From Dermanyssus gallinae (taxonomy: Eukaryota; Arthropoda; Arachnida; Mesostigmata; Dermanyssidae), in the NCBI GenBank assembly GCA_003439945.1, contig QVRM01002020.1, forward strand, positions 140,001-204,000: DNA of 64,000 nucleotides, given 5' to 3'. Made by a program: the position numbers and the translations under genes. The notes under the pieces were generated by a model. It was not told the origin of the DNA and made no database searches. It saw only the letters and a program-made list of their open reading frames with translations. Each line of letters opens with the position of its first letter. Within the stretch, counting starts at the first letter, position 1. Shown piece by piece: positions 35,695-48,089 of this stretch.

Positions 35695-36249
35695 CTTGTT
35701 GTTTTAATGTGAGGATACGCTGCGCGCTCTATTAAAGGATGGCTCATGATAGCAGCGGGTTCAGGAATCAGTATCTCATGTACTCTGAATTAAGAACAAA
35801 GCGACATGCCGATGAATAGCCCCCAGCGGACTAGAGAAAATAACCGCAGGCTAAGGGCACACTTCAAAGTAATGCTTTCTTGGATATAGTGCTGGGCTCG
35901 CCCAAAAAGGGGCAAAACACACAAGGAGGAGCTTTAGCGGACAGTTATCTATCTGCGTCTTAACGCAGCCTATTTAGTGGTTTTGATTTGACCAGACAAC
36001 TCGATATTCTACCGTCGCCAATTGGCCAGTAAGCCTACTTAGCCGGCCTCTGGTGAGAACGCATGAATGCAGATGTTGTCATTTGGCACGAGCGATTAGC
36101 ACGGCGTCCTTCATGGCGGGCACACTTTCGTATGGCAAGCGGTCCAAAGACGAGAACTCTGGGAACAAGGAACCGATCCCTTCCTCTTTCTCCCCCGCCG
36201 TCAGGTATACTTTCCATTCTCTCTCCTTTGAGCTTATTCCTAACCACCA
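35693..36249. other. Unassigned stretch
   Basis: Nothing recognised. Confidence 0.5.
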
Positions 36250-36890
36250 GCTTATATGTGCGGCCCCACGGAATATGCACAGAAACTGCAGGCTGTCAGG
36301 GTACTTTTAAAAGCGCGAAACCCATGCTGCTCTTTGGAAATAGCTCCCTTGTACTCCAGATATGTAGAGAGAGAGCAGTGCGGACTTTCTTTACATTTAG
36401 GTATTACAGTCAGCAAACAATCGCGCCACCCGCCACTGGTACCCGACCCGCTCTGATGCACGCGTTGAACAAAGCGGTCCAGAATGGCACCAGTACCATT
36501 GACTGTTGGCGATGTTCGTTACCTACACCGTCGGGGCCCGCCGCTTTGTTCACCGGCATACATAAGGTACTCCACGCTCTCTACGGCTTGCTTTCAGCAA
36601 TCGCGCTTACTCTTGTTAATGGCCCTTTGCAGAATAGCTCTTCTTTTTTAAACTCTGCGAGTAGTCGCTGACCTTGTTCATTGTTGTCGCGCCCCGACGC
36701 CTCAAATGCTCGTAGTTGTGTCGGGCCTGCACGCAGTCTTGTCTTGCCAGTGCATTATCCTCCCTCCACGAGTATTTTGGTTTGCAGTGATTTTTTCTGC
36801 CGGGATGTGGGGGGAGGTTTAGTCGCCGCTCGCTTGCAAGCATCTTAACAAGCATACTAACCATTTCATCGTTTGTGCAGGAGTACATCT
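36250..36890 (-). pseudogene. LINE RT N-terminal remnant
   Basis: On the minus strand, 36888-36616 reads like the linker between endonuclease and RT (RQDCVQARHNYEHLRR), 36550-36505 gives the RT entry motif KAAGPDGVGNEH, and 36325-36285 gives SKEQHGFRAFKST, the next conserved RT block. Order and spacing fit a LINE RT. Frameshifts separate the pieces and the YADD region is absent. Confidence 0.6.
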
Positions 36891-36989
36891 AAGCGCCATG
36901 TTTATTGGTTCCGCACTGAGAAATGAACGAAGGGGATTTCGTACTAATATCCGACGATATCTTCCCGGGCCGATCTCACATGCGTTCGC

Positions 36990-37470
36990 AACGTGCGCCG
37001 GCTTCGCTTACCTGATTGCTGCACCATCCGTTTGCTACAAAAGTGATTACTAAATTTGCTATTGCCTGAAACTAGTCTTTCGGGCAAACATTTCGGGTCG
37101 TAATAGCAGCATTTTAGAGTTCTGAACGTGAAAGCTTCAACGTAAGACATAAAAACAGATCGAATTTTTATGACTTTTCGTAATCCCACAATTCGCCCCT
37201 TGCTAGCTTATGTCGGGTGTCATTCGAATTGTATAATAATTTTTTGGCCAAACACACCGATATGATCGGTTTCTTCGTGCACTGACTGACTCTCCTGTAA
37301 ACGTAGATTTTTCTAAATTTCATCTTCAAAGCTCCTAGGCAAAACATTTTCTCCCTCTCTTCCATTGGTGAAAATGATTTTCTTGCTAAGTTCTGCCAAA
37401 CCTTAAAATAAGTACATACGGTAATGCATACATACCGTACACACCGTATATACTTATTTTTAGTATATAT
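36990..37470. mobile_element. CAGGGTG-family element, copy 2 (partial)
   Basis: Collinear with 9320-9690 (right arm of copy 1): shared blocks include AAATTTGCTATTGC, TTTTTATGACTTT, CCATTGG and AGTTCTGCCAAACC. No matching opposite arm is seen. AT-rich and without coding capacity. Confidence 0.55.
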
Positions 37471-37570
37471 ATGTCATGTAATCTACGTCATAAAGTAAAC
37501 TTTTGCTATGTTTTTATCGGTTGTCGTAATTCTATAGTGAACTCTCAAAGCAGTTGCCGTAATCATGAAC

Positions 37571-37573
<3 letters not shown>

Positions 37574-37601
<28 letters not shown>

Positions 37602-39124
37602 GGAGTAAACAACCATATAGGATAATGTAGAGATCGGATGACGATGCATTTATTTGGTGTAACACATCTATGTCCCAAGTGGTATGTCCCAAGCGGTCCA
37701 CCAGTAGAGTACACAAGACTGCAAAGCCGAATCCAGCAGTCCGGCACAGTAAGCGCAGCAATAGTGAAACTGGATTTATAAAAATAACGAAAATGAAAAA
37801 AAAAATAATCGCATTATATCAGCACATGAGCTGGGCAGCAGAGCAGAAGCCTACGCGAGCTGATTGTGAAGCAATACCTGCCTCGACGGCAAGGTATTCT
37901 GGACGTCCAGCCTCTTCATGCACCCACCAGTTATCTACCCGAAGGTCGTAGACTAACAGACTTCTGTGGAGTAGCAGAAACCCCAATTAGATATTTTTGG
38001 TCGTTTCACGCTCTCCGCTCAGTCACACGCCTCGCGATGTCTTCTGCCGTCGTCAACTGGTGCCTGGCTTTTCGCTTCCATCGGACCTGCTATTAAGTGT
38101 GCTGTTACCAGACGTCCCTATATATATATATATATATATACTGTCTTTAGGCATATTTTGTACTCACAATAGTGACGCCATGTTAACAAATCAATTCACT
38201 AGTGGTAAGGTAACTGAATTAGCTTTAAAATTTGAAATGAGAATGTTGAAACAATTTGTCCCATTCTCAGTCTTATAATCAATAAACTGGGCAAACGCTC
38301 AAACATGTGATCCCGGCTCAGTTACTTTCGTACTGTTCGCAGGTGTCTCATATCAAACATGTAACGATGTGCCTAGTAATATGTTGCTCGTCAGCTAGCC
38401 AGTAAGAGTGTTTAGAATTCTGAGAAATGTATATCACGCCAGAGGGAACCGCTTAGATTGTTGCGTTGTTCGAGGAGCTTCCGACGGAAAGCGGGCTCGA
38501 CCAGAGCTCAAATCAGAGCACTCCCTTTAAACGAATATTTTGCAAAATCGCCAACTCTGTGAGGGCGAAAAGCGGCATGTGTTAGACTCTACAGGCCCGC
38601 TGTATGTCCACAACTTTTTTTAACCGTCTGATAACCAAATTTTAGGCGCTTATAGTTAGCTAGCATACCCTTCGGCTAGCTAATGTTGGATCACTCCAGG
38701 CAAAGCAATTATTTGTACATGTCTGTTTCTCATAGTGTTTCTGTGAAATAGATGTTTCCCTTGCAATCGCACGTAAAAATAATGTTAGCCTACCTACATT
38801 GGTATAACTGATGTACCTATTCGTATTTTTACTGTAACTTCTCACAAAGATATTACTGCCTCTACTTTATTTAAAAAAAATGATCATGTTAGCTAAATTT
38901 CTAGCAGCATTGGTTTAGGCAAATAACGCACCGTTCGAATCAAGGCGTTCATGGAAATCATGAATAACAGGCAAGTGCAAGTTCGAGTCTCGGTCTTTCT
39001 GCTGGAGAAAGTCTATATACGTCCAGTAACAAGAACGCGATGGCGATAGATGCCTTTAGACTTTACTGTGTCACAGGTAACTTAGTCCAATAGAAGCATC
39101 TAAAATGAGGTTGTTAGAGCATTA
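37574..39124. other. Unassigned stretch with (TA)n tracts
   Basis: TA runs at about 37574-37601 and 38119-38140. A B-box-like AGTTCGAGTCTCGG lies at about 38980-38993, but no convincing A-box partner. Otherwise nothing recognised. Confidence 0.45.
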
Positions 39125-39397
<273 letters not shown>

Positions 39398-39945
39398 CTC
39401 TCGTGGTTTACTACCGGAGGATATAGTATTTCCCTTGGTACCTAGGCGGAGAAGGCAACTGCGTAGAGCGACAGTATTTGTGATACCGCGGACCAAAAAG
39501 GAACTTAGGTCTCATTCCCTATTGTGTCGGCTGCCGCATGTTTGGAGCGCTCTACCAGGACGCATACGATCTCTCTCCTTTGTGAGTATATTTGTGCGGG
39601 GAGTGAAAAGGTATCTTGCTACCGGCTCTTGTATAACAGATCGGTGAGGGTATTAGCAGGCGTTGTGAAGTGAAGAGCTGTGGAGATGGAAATTGATTCA
39701 TGAGTTATAGGAGCCACCATACAAAGGGTCGGCAATACTGTTGTGACGAGCGTATTTCCTTGCTACAATGTTGAATCACACCGATAAACTGATCACCGTT
39801 TACTGTGTACACACCTGTATATATAACCATGTGACTGTGTAAATCACTCTATTTTATGAAATGTAATTTGTTTTCTCGAAAACTTAAGCATTTGTAATGC
39901 AGTTTCGCAAATAAACCACGTTCTGAATCTGAATATATATGATCG
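39398..39945 (+). pseudogene. LINE C-terminus and 3' UTR
   Basis: Reading [13 protein letters not shown] and [15 protein letters not shown], the plus frame matches the C-terminal end of CR1/jockey-type LINE proteins and ends at 39647. The 3' UTR ends with AATAAACC and a short TCTGAA repeat near 39910-39935, as in LINEs whose 3' end is a short tandem repeat. The copy is 5'-truncated at the palindrome. The coding part is open for about 83 codons. Confidence 0.7.
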
Positions 39946-40424
39946 TTATAAACAAAACGCTTCCACAAAAAAGAGTCAATTGTATAGTTGCAGACACCAC
40001 TTAGAGCGGTTTCACTGAAAAATACCCTGTATCGAAGTATGTTTTCCGTTTTCTCCGGTTGCTTGCTTTAGGTCGCAGTTGCTTCCAGCCTCAATTTGCA
40101 TTCACCCAAAGTTGCTTCATTTTCAGCGTGCCGCCCCCAAAGGCTCGGCTGCAACGACGTTGCGTTATTCGCTGGATCGAGGAATCAGCAGCATACAAAC
40201 CTCTATGCATAAACGGCGGCTTTTATCTTACGAACAAGCACAGCGCATTTCTCTAAACACAGCTCCTAGGAGAGCTGATTAGTGCTTACGATAGCAAAAA
40301 TTCTCGAAGAAGTAGAATTCTCGCAGCTGAATCTTGTCATTTATAAACTTTGAGGTACACTGCTTATAAAGTACAAGCCCTCGGAGTCCCTGATCATGAT
40401 CTTTTCTTAGAACGTTTAGAGAAC
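39946..40424. other. Unassigned stretch
   Basis: Nothing recognised. Confidence 0.5.
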
Positions 40425-40515
40425 AAGGTGGCTTAGTGACAAGTCATTGCCATATAATCGGGAGGTCGTGGGTTTAGAACCTGGACCGGTTACTTCTAAA
40501 TTCGTTTTCGTGGTT
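40425..40515 (+). repeat. tRNA-derived SINE-like unit, second family
   Basis: An A-box-like TGGCTTAGTGAC at 40429-40440 and a B-box GGTTTAGAACC at 40471-40481, with GGGAGGTCGTGG between, resemble the head of a tRNA-derived SINE. The B-box has lost the usual TTCGA, so it is probably inactive. It differs from the SINE at 49925. Confidence 0.5.
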
Positions 40516-40859
40516 TCCCGTTTCACCATCGCATTTATTTCACTCATATTACGTATGCATATAATATTGACACTTATACATTTGTTAGCTGCTCTCGGCA
40601 CGTCATTCGCGAGAGGCAGTGCAGTGGACTCTTCGCAAGGGTCCTAAGGCAGGTAGACGCATGATACTTCGTACAGGACTGAAAGCATATTCGACAGACG
40701 CACTCCGTGTACTGCTCGTGAAAGTAGGTCATCGAACAAACCAGATGATGATACCATTATTTGTGGGACACATATTACAAGAGATTAGCTAAGCCAGTGT
40801 GCCTAGCGGGTTATGTATTGTGACTATCACGTGTCCGCCTCGTCTAGGCTAGGCCGAGA

Positions 40860-42189
40860 TCACTTCAGAAGTGTACCCCGAACGGAGGCCGCGTTTCCAC
40901 GTTGTATGTCGATTTCCAGACGTTGTTTAAAAAAGGACGACGATCTGTTATCACCGGTTAACTGATCTAACAAAGTGTCGACGTTGCGGATCAGCTGTCT
41001 GGTCTGAACACCAGAAGCATCCATGGTCTCAAACGCAAGTGGCCAGAATTCGTGGAGATACCCAATTGATGAGTATTTTCTTAGCTTGCTGGTCTCTGCA
41101 AGGTGGGCTGCATAACTGGCTTCGGATGTGCCGCCACCGACCATAGAAGGTGCTAAGGATTCGGTAACGGTTGCATCCCAAACCAGCATTTTGCCTCGCT
41201 CGAATGATGTAAGTGTCATCCTGTCTGGACGCCTGCCGTCCTCCACGCAGAGGCCCGGGGGTTCGAGGATGCACGGACGACCGCATGACCTGAGGGCTCT
41301 GCTGAAGGTCTCATTGATAGCGGCATGTCGAGGGCGTCGGCCTGCGCTGATGATACACGATAGGACGTGATGTCCCAGTTTGTCGACGGGGTGACCACAT
41401 TGACACCGATGGGGGCTAACCAGGTCTGTCCCCAGTCGTAGGCCTACTGCTGTGCAAATCGTCTCGTCGTCAAGAAGGGTGCCTATGGGTGCACTGGGAA
41501 GCGCGTGTAACCAGGCACCTGAATCCTTGACGGAAACGGCGTTTAGGCGAGCTCTGGTCGTGTCGTCGGCAGCTTCATTAAAGAGCCGTCGTTGTACTTT
41601 AGCGTGCAAAGGGGCACCTTGATTTATGTATCTGATATAGGCGATTTTTACAGACAAGACCGGACCAGAGGTTAGAGGCGATGAAAATATGTAGGTCTTC
41701 AACTTCTCGTCGGACCTGTTAACATTTATTTTCCCATTCCGAGTTGAATATTTTAAATGGTATTGTACGCAGCATCTTTAACTTCAATCGAATGAATTCA
41801 ACAACCGGTGCACAGCCAACAGCAAAGTACTCGCTTCATGTACACCGTGGAACACCTTTCAAGCAACCCATAGTTTGTCCGAGTGAGGTGTCCCCATACT
41901 CTGTCAAGGCCATACATCAGCCTTGGAACAATCTTGAGGTGAACGAGTGCCACTGCCGTCGGGATGGACAGTCGGCGCACGTGAAGGCCATCTTAGTGTT
42001 ATGGAGCCGAAGCCCCAGATATCGAAAAAAGTTAACGAATTCTAAGGATTGGCCACCGTAACGTATAACGTCTTTGGAAGCCAATCGACCTTCTTTTCTG
42101 AATTCCACAGCCTTGATCTTCATTACGTTTATTTCCAGCCCCCTTGAAACAAGGGGCCTCTGAGAGAGAAGTGGTGTGCTTGATGGCAC
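40860..42189 (-). pseudogene. LINE with restriction-like endonuclease, copy 1
   Basis: 42189-41798 on the minus strand carries the RT thumb in two frames (LEINVMKIKAVEFRKEGR, FFRYLGLRLH, then LSIPTAVALVHLKIVP). From 41702 an intact 280-codon frame runs to 40860. Its domains are a SGAWLHALPSAPIG block (61-74), a C-x-C-x8-H-x4-C finger (Cys100, Cys102, His111, Cys116), then a PD-(D/E)xK-like nuclease with Asp160 (RRPD) and Asp176 (VWDAT). RT followed by a Cys/His finger and such a nuclease is the order known for R2/R4/NeSL-type LINEs, which nick target DNA for reverse transcription. RT fingers and palm are missing. The copy at 60010-61451 confirms the family. Confidence 0.65.
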
Positions 42190-42781
42190 CCAGATAGTGA
42201 TGAACGACTACTATGCATTACGCGCTCTCGACTCCTCTGGAAGCCGAATTGCTTCGGAGGAAAGGTCTGATCGACCACGTAATCGATCTGTTTTATAACT
42301 AACTTCTAGATATTTTTTCTCGTTTGTCTTTGCCATGGCTGCCCTTAAATAGCAGAGAACGCATAGCAATATGCTAGGCTACTGGCATTTACCGCCTCTT
42401 TATGATCTCGTTGAAGAATGCTAAGAGTCTCTCAGACTACACTCAGTGCTCATAGTACACCTCGTCTGGCCCCGCACTTGTTCCTCTCAAAGGAGATTGC
42501 AGGACTTGACTGACTTACATCTTCTACCTCACGGCGTAGATTTATAGTATCCTGCTACAATGTGAGCAGGCGCTATATGGTTTCCGATTTAAACAAGGCG
42601 GATGCCGGGTTGGACTAAAATTGGCCATAATAAAAAGTAACGGCAAGCACAGATGTCCAATAAAGGAAATAGTGCATAACCATCCACATATTATTAATAA
42701 CACTATTGACCAGTACCTGCTCCTGGTCTGTAGCATGTAATAAACAGGAAATCTGCCTTTATTTGCAGTGAGAATGAAATT
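42190..42781 (-). other. Unassigned; contains most of a 107-codon minus frame
   Basis: A minus frame from the ATG at 42865 to 42542 has a hydrophobic middle. Its first ~30 residues (ALTIAELVNICQDKKL) are conserved as ALEIADLVKICQDKKL in the repeat copy at 54945-55010 with no frameshift, so the start may be real coding sequence of the CAGGGTG family. The rest is unrecognised. Confidence 0.35.
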
Positions 42782-43795
42782 ATCAAAAAGCGTTGTACCA
42801 AGCTTTTTATCCTGACATATATTCACCAACTCTGCGATTGTGAGAGCCCCAGTAATCTTATTCATACTTGCGTGTATTGCATCTGTTAAATTGCATTCAA
42901 CGTTAACTCAAAATAGACATGTTGTAGTAAAGACAATTTTCAAGAAATTTAACTCTGCAATTTCTATATTTCTTCACGCTTAATTACTCTTTTTTTTCAC
43001 AATATGCTCATATTAGCTACTACCTCAAAACGAATGCACACCTGATAACGATCATTTTGGTACGAAGTTCATTGTGCTACAGGCTGTGATTAAGAAGTAA
43101 CACAGGTTCTGTCGGATACACATTAAAGTAAATGTATGCACACACGCTAGCATTTCGACCTGCGAATTTATTAGACGAGTCACTCGTGTGGCTTGTAGCA
43201 GCACACCAAACCGTTATTTAATTACAAAAGTTGCTTGAACGAGCCTCCTTTTGCTCCATTATACACGTCCACGATTGGAGGGGTTTTGCTAGACGGTTTC
43301 AAACAATCCAGGTATTTCCCTAACGGCTTCAGCAGCGGCGTTATTCTGTCGATCAACTTCTCACGCGAGCCAACAGGGGGTCGCGTAAGCGAGACTCTTC
43401 CGACAGCTCGAAAAGAAAAAGTCGATACTTGATATGTCGGGAGACCCCGTTGACCAAGCGATGGACCTGCCCCGGCCAATCCACCGATTCAGGACGGTCG
43501 CGTTTAAGTAGAGATGCTAGCCTGTGTGCGTGCATCTACTTTGATGTGTATGTCTTAAAACCTATATCACTTCTCAACCACAGCACTGTCAACTTGGTAC
43601 CAAAATGACCGTTAGTAGAAGTGCATCCATTGCAAATATTAGCATAATGTAAAAAAAAGTGATGACCAAAATAGAAAAGCTGCAGAGTTTCACCTCTTCA
43701 AAATGATTTTTAGTACAACATTTCTTTTCGATTTTGAGCTAACGTGGGATGTAATTCAACAGATGCAACATTCATCTAAATACGCAGGTATGTTT
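42782..43795. mobile_element. CAGGGTG-family foldback element, copy 3, with cargo
   Basis: Inverted arms at about 42866-43095 and 43570-43795 share blocks in reverse: GCATCTGTTRAATT, ACGTTARCTCAAAAT, AACTCTGCA, a run of eight T and TCATTTTGGTACSAAGTT. 42782-42866 matches 54945-55010. The ~470-bp core (43096-43569) is GC-richer than the arms and holds an unrelated open frame. Arms are diverged, so the element is old. Confidence 0.6.
43222..43488 (-). other. Unrecognised open frame inside foldback element
   Basis: An 89-codon minus frame without an ATG contains EKLIDRITPLLKPLGKYLD and SSKTPPIVDVYNGAKGG and ends at a TAA. A second minus frame (43535-43353) overlaps it. Composition is protein-like and GC-richer than the arms. 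It could be a captured piece of a host or transposon gene. I do not recognise it. Confidence 0.35.
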
Positions 43796-45740
43796 GGTGT
43801 CTCGATAGGATGACTGGAACTCTCGCTGTTGGAAACTGGTAAATATATGTCACGTATGTATGAAAAGCTCAATACAACCATTTTGGGTGATTTCTCTCTC
43901 ATTCCAAAGAAGGACATTTCCGCCTCTCCTCTGAACATTTTTTGCCGAGTTGTACCTGAATTAAAATTCTCACCAGCCTTTGTGACTTGTACTGATTAGG
44001 TTTTTCTCGGCAAACGGTTAGCTTTCAACGGTGAAAACGCCGGCGCTCCCCTATATCGGTGGTCGTTTGGAGATGTAACCTTTAAGAGAACTTTAACATT
44101 TAAAGTTACTGGGCTCACCAGCACTTATTTCGTTTTTTAACTGCTAAACGCGCAATGTACATAAGCTAGATGTTATTACGACACGCGTTTTCTCGAGTCG
44201 TTGAATGAGCCGATAGGTGCCACGTAAATGCCTTTCCGTTTTTACTTTGTACGCGGCCAACTCTTCAAATGATGGGCGAACATTATGCATGCCACTGACT
44301 AGGGCGGGTGGTCGCATGCTATGTACTAGAGATATCCGGTGCTTGCATGAAGCAAGTTCCATCGAGTGGACGTAGGGAAGCGTTTACGGTCATATGAGCG
44401 CTAAAAATAAATCTTTTGTTGCAACGTCGTAAGAAAACTACGACAACTTGCTCACTATATGGGCTGACTGTTGCTGTACAGGCTGTTCGCGCAATTTACC
44501 GTGCAATAGGTAGAACTCACCAGCAGGTGGATCTCTGCGTCGTGTAACTTTGTTCCGCAGGAATGGCTTATTTATGGCCGGAGCGTGGCTGCTAACGCGG
44601 CTTGCTGGGGTCGTCAAGACTCTCGAGAACTTGTTGATGTTGTTGGCCTGAGGCATTTATGTTATGAGGAACTTGTGGCTCTAAAATTGCATACCAAGAG
44701 TAGTTGCATAAGGTAATGTGCGGGCGTAGATCGTAGTCCGCGTGTCGCATAGTGGTGGTGACCTTTCTACATTGCGGAAGTCGGTCGATCTAACCGGTAG
44801 ATCTAGCTTTTCGGTTCAGAGCGCGTAGTTTTTACTGGCTAATAGCGGAAACGCTTACAGGTACCTACTGAGTGGCCCTTTATCTCTCTCATGATTAGCA
44901 CAGAGTTGGTCGGAGCGGAGCGTCCGCATATGCGATAGCGGTCTATAGCAGGCCAGGCGTAGTATCTGTCAAACTCAATCTTCGGCGCTTTCCGATTGTA
45001 CTCTATTACTCTTTGTTTAGTGTGCTCAGCATTACTAAAATCGAAGATAATGCTGCTGAATGAAATAGTGCAAGCGGGTAAGAAAAAAAGAAACCAAATT
45101 AATGGACCGCTGCGTCTTCGAGCTTAACTAGCAAAACTCGCTGCTCAAACTGTTTCCGAAGAAATGCTCAAATTTTTTTCTTAAGTGCTCTGGTAGTACA
45201 GAGGCAATGCAATAGAGAAACCGCATGTATTTGTGAGAATTCAGGTAGCAGAGAGGAACATTCGACACGCAGGAAAATAGACAGTTAGGAAAATACTGTT
45301 TGTTGTTCCTAAAAAACGAACTTAAGCGATCTAGATAAATATGCAGTACATATGTTGTATGCTTTTGAGTGTATTTGTAAGTATTCACGAATAATAAGTG
45401 CTTCACTTGTTCATATAGGTTCTCCCTCACGTTACTCCTTTCGACGGAATATAAATGCATATACAGAATGTCGCTATATTTCAAGACATTTTGGAGTGAA
45501 AGTGAAATTACTAATATCTGATATACCGATTTATAAAATGGCTGGCCGGGTATTACCTTCACAAATTTGCGACAAAAAACGAACCAGTTGTTCGAGTTGC
45601 TCAGCGCTGGATATATATTGGAAAATACAAAATAGTCGCGTTGAGCCTAAGTTTATAAATTTCTATAGATTCCCAAATGTTTGTTCGTAAGCTGTAACGC
45701 TTAGAACTTTAGAATTTCAATATAGAGCCATCACGTGCAC
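43796..45740. other. Unassigned AT-rich stretch
   Basis: Nothing recognised apart from family-like fragments near 43890-43960 (GACATTTCCGCC, TTTGCCGAGTTGTACC), which belong to the CAGGGTG repeat. A 144-codon minus frame at 45128-45562 starts with GTG rather than ATG and has no motif. Confidence 0.45.
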
Positions 45741-45850
45741 AGAACTCACTTACGGAAATACATTTTCTCATTCTCGGTCATTTTGGTACTAAATCTATTG
45801 TGGTATGATGATCCGCGGTTGCAAAGTGGCTAAGGTTTGTCGGAGGACAT
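45741..45850. repeat. CAGGGTG-family fragment, copy 4
   Basis: TCATTTTGGTACTAAATCTATTG and the following CAAAGTGGCTAAGGTTTGTC are collinear with the inner arm of the element at 43046-43110. Confidence 0.4.
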
Positions 45851-48089
45851 GTTGGAAGAGAGCGCAGCTATATACAGCTAGCTTTTGGACTTGCTTTATT
45901 AGAACAATGACTCGTATTAGTCCTAGAATTATTTGAAACTGTTTATCGCTACAGGAACTGCTTAAATTAATGCGCGCCAGCCATTATTTATAATTGTTAG
46001 ATTGTGACACGCGTTCAAACATGGCAGGCGTTTTCCAAATTTTTCCAGCTGCAGCAGCGGCGAATCTTCTGGCTACCAGATCCTAATGCAAATTTCCGGG
46101 AATCTCATAAAGTACACCAGTTCGGCGTGTATACAGGCGGTAAGACAATAGGTCCGCCTGTGCACATGTACTCACAGGGTCTCGTTTTTGTAAACTCACC
46201 TCAATAGGAATATTTTCGTTCCGCTAGTCAACGCTAGCCGAACCAGCATTTTGTTTTTAGTCTGCCTGTGTGTTTCGTGATCCCATATCCCAAAAAGCAA
46301 TATCCGGCCAGCTCCATCGGTATGTGGTACCGTAGCACATATTCGTAGTTTTACTGTCACTCCTTAACAAAGCATTCCCCCTCAATTTAATTAAGCAATC
46401 TCTTTGAACGAGTCCTATGGCCTCATAGCGAATTCCACACTATAAATGTATGATTATATGTATACGTATGCATACACATCTATACAAAGCTAGTAAATCA
46501 AACAAAAACAAGACAAATTGGTATGCAAGAGAGTCGCGTCGACTTTGAGAATGCACGCATGCTCATATCTGGTTGCTGGAACATACACGAATAGAAGACG
46601 CGAAATGAATCGTACTTGGTTGACGCTCAAACAGGAAGGGCCTTTCTTTGGAGCAGGAGGATCACGAGATGTAATTGTAGAAAGGCGTGGCGTTTGAGAA
46701 AACAGTGCTCGTTTGTAGGTCGAAATGAACAAGTTCCCTTTTTCAAAGGGGCCTTGCCGAATCAACCTTAGGACTGCGCACAATAAGGCGTTATAGGGGT
46801 TTTGCGCTACGAGCTACGTCGTCCGCATTCCCGCGCGCAGTATACGCGGCTGATTCGGTCAAGGATCGCACACAGATGCTGCACAGAGGCTGATCGCAAG
46901 CAGGAGTTGGCTGCTTTACGTGTTGCCACACACGTGGAGATCGGGAATCGGGGATCTAACCACGATACACAAGAACTATAATGTCGACAACTTCGGTTCC
47001 GGCTACAGCCCCCCCCTCCCGGAAATCCTTCACCTGATCACGGGGCTGGCCGTCGCATTGGCAATTATAGTACCTAGCACTACCACCGCAACGCAACACG
47101 ACTGACTACTTACTTTATCCCGTCGTCCCTGATTGGGCCAATAACCAATCGACTATTGATTGAAGAAAACACCATTCGACAGCAGGCAAGACTAGATAAG
47201 TAAAAGGCCAAACAAGGGCACGATGGGCACACTCAATCGACTGCCGGTTGTGTATTCGTATGTCTATGTGTGTGTGTAGATATCTACCGAAGGCACATGT
47301 AGAGGCTGTTACAGCGTTCTAGAGATGGTCTTTCTATGCTATATGTTGTGATAACGGATGTGGCTGCAGCTGCAGTAGCAGTAGCATCAACAGGAACACA
47401 ACAACGACAACAGTAGCAGCAGCAGCAGCAACAACAACAACAGCAGCAGCAACAACAAACAACAACAAAAATACGCTAATGGAAGAATAGCAAAAAGGCT
47501 GCTTTGGCGGCTCTCTTTGAGGATGTTATAGGGCTGCAGCTGCTCACTGCATAGCAGTGTGTTCCGGGATGGCGCGGAGCCGAGCGCCCTTTTCCTCGAG
47601 TTGTCGGCACAACTTTGCTTGAGTCTGCTACGTTGACTACGATTACTACGGCTTCTGCTACGGCAACGTTACAACCGTTAGCTCAGCTGCATAGTCAATT
47701 ACCGAACTACCAGCAAAGGCAGGCAAACAGACCTCAATGGAACGGCTTATCATCCACAAGGACCTTGTAGCCGTGAACACAATTGGAGCGACCGACTCTC
47801 GGCTGGCCGAAATTTACACTTATACACACACACACACATCGTAGACGCACCTTTATATATAGAAGTTACTAAAATATAGTAATTAGATCCCGGCATCAGC
47901 CCACGATATGTTATGTTGCGATTAGTAGCAAACTCAAGACTCATACACGTCAAAGCAGTCAAATATCGAGTCACGAGCCGCCCTCCACCACACCGTCACG
48001 CGGACATATATAGCGTTCTTATACTGACTACGGAGTAGCACAAGACAGAACCTATCGAATAAGCAATGCGGAATAAATCCGGGGCGATC
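45851..48089. other. Unassigned, with a CAG/CAA repeat
   Basis: Nothing gene-like recognised. 47361-47472 is a CAG/CAA/CAT run. 46800-47160 and 47530-47720 are somewhat GC-richer. Confidence 0.45.

Noticed and set aside
45128..45562. 144-codon minus frame in AT-rich DNA
   Set aside because: Begins with GTG, no motif, low-complexity AT-rich composition. Unusual length for AT-rich DNA, but not enough to call a gene.
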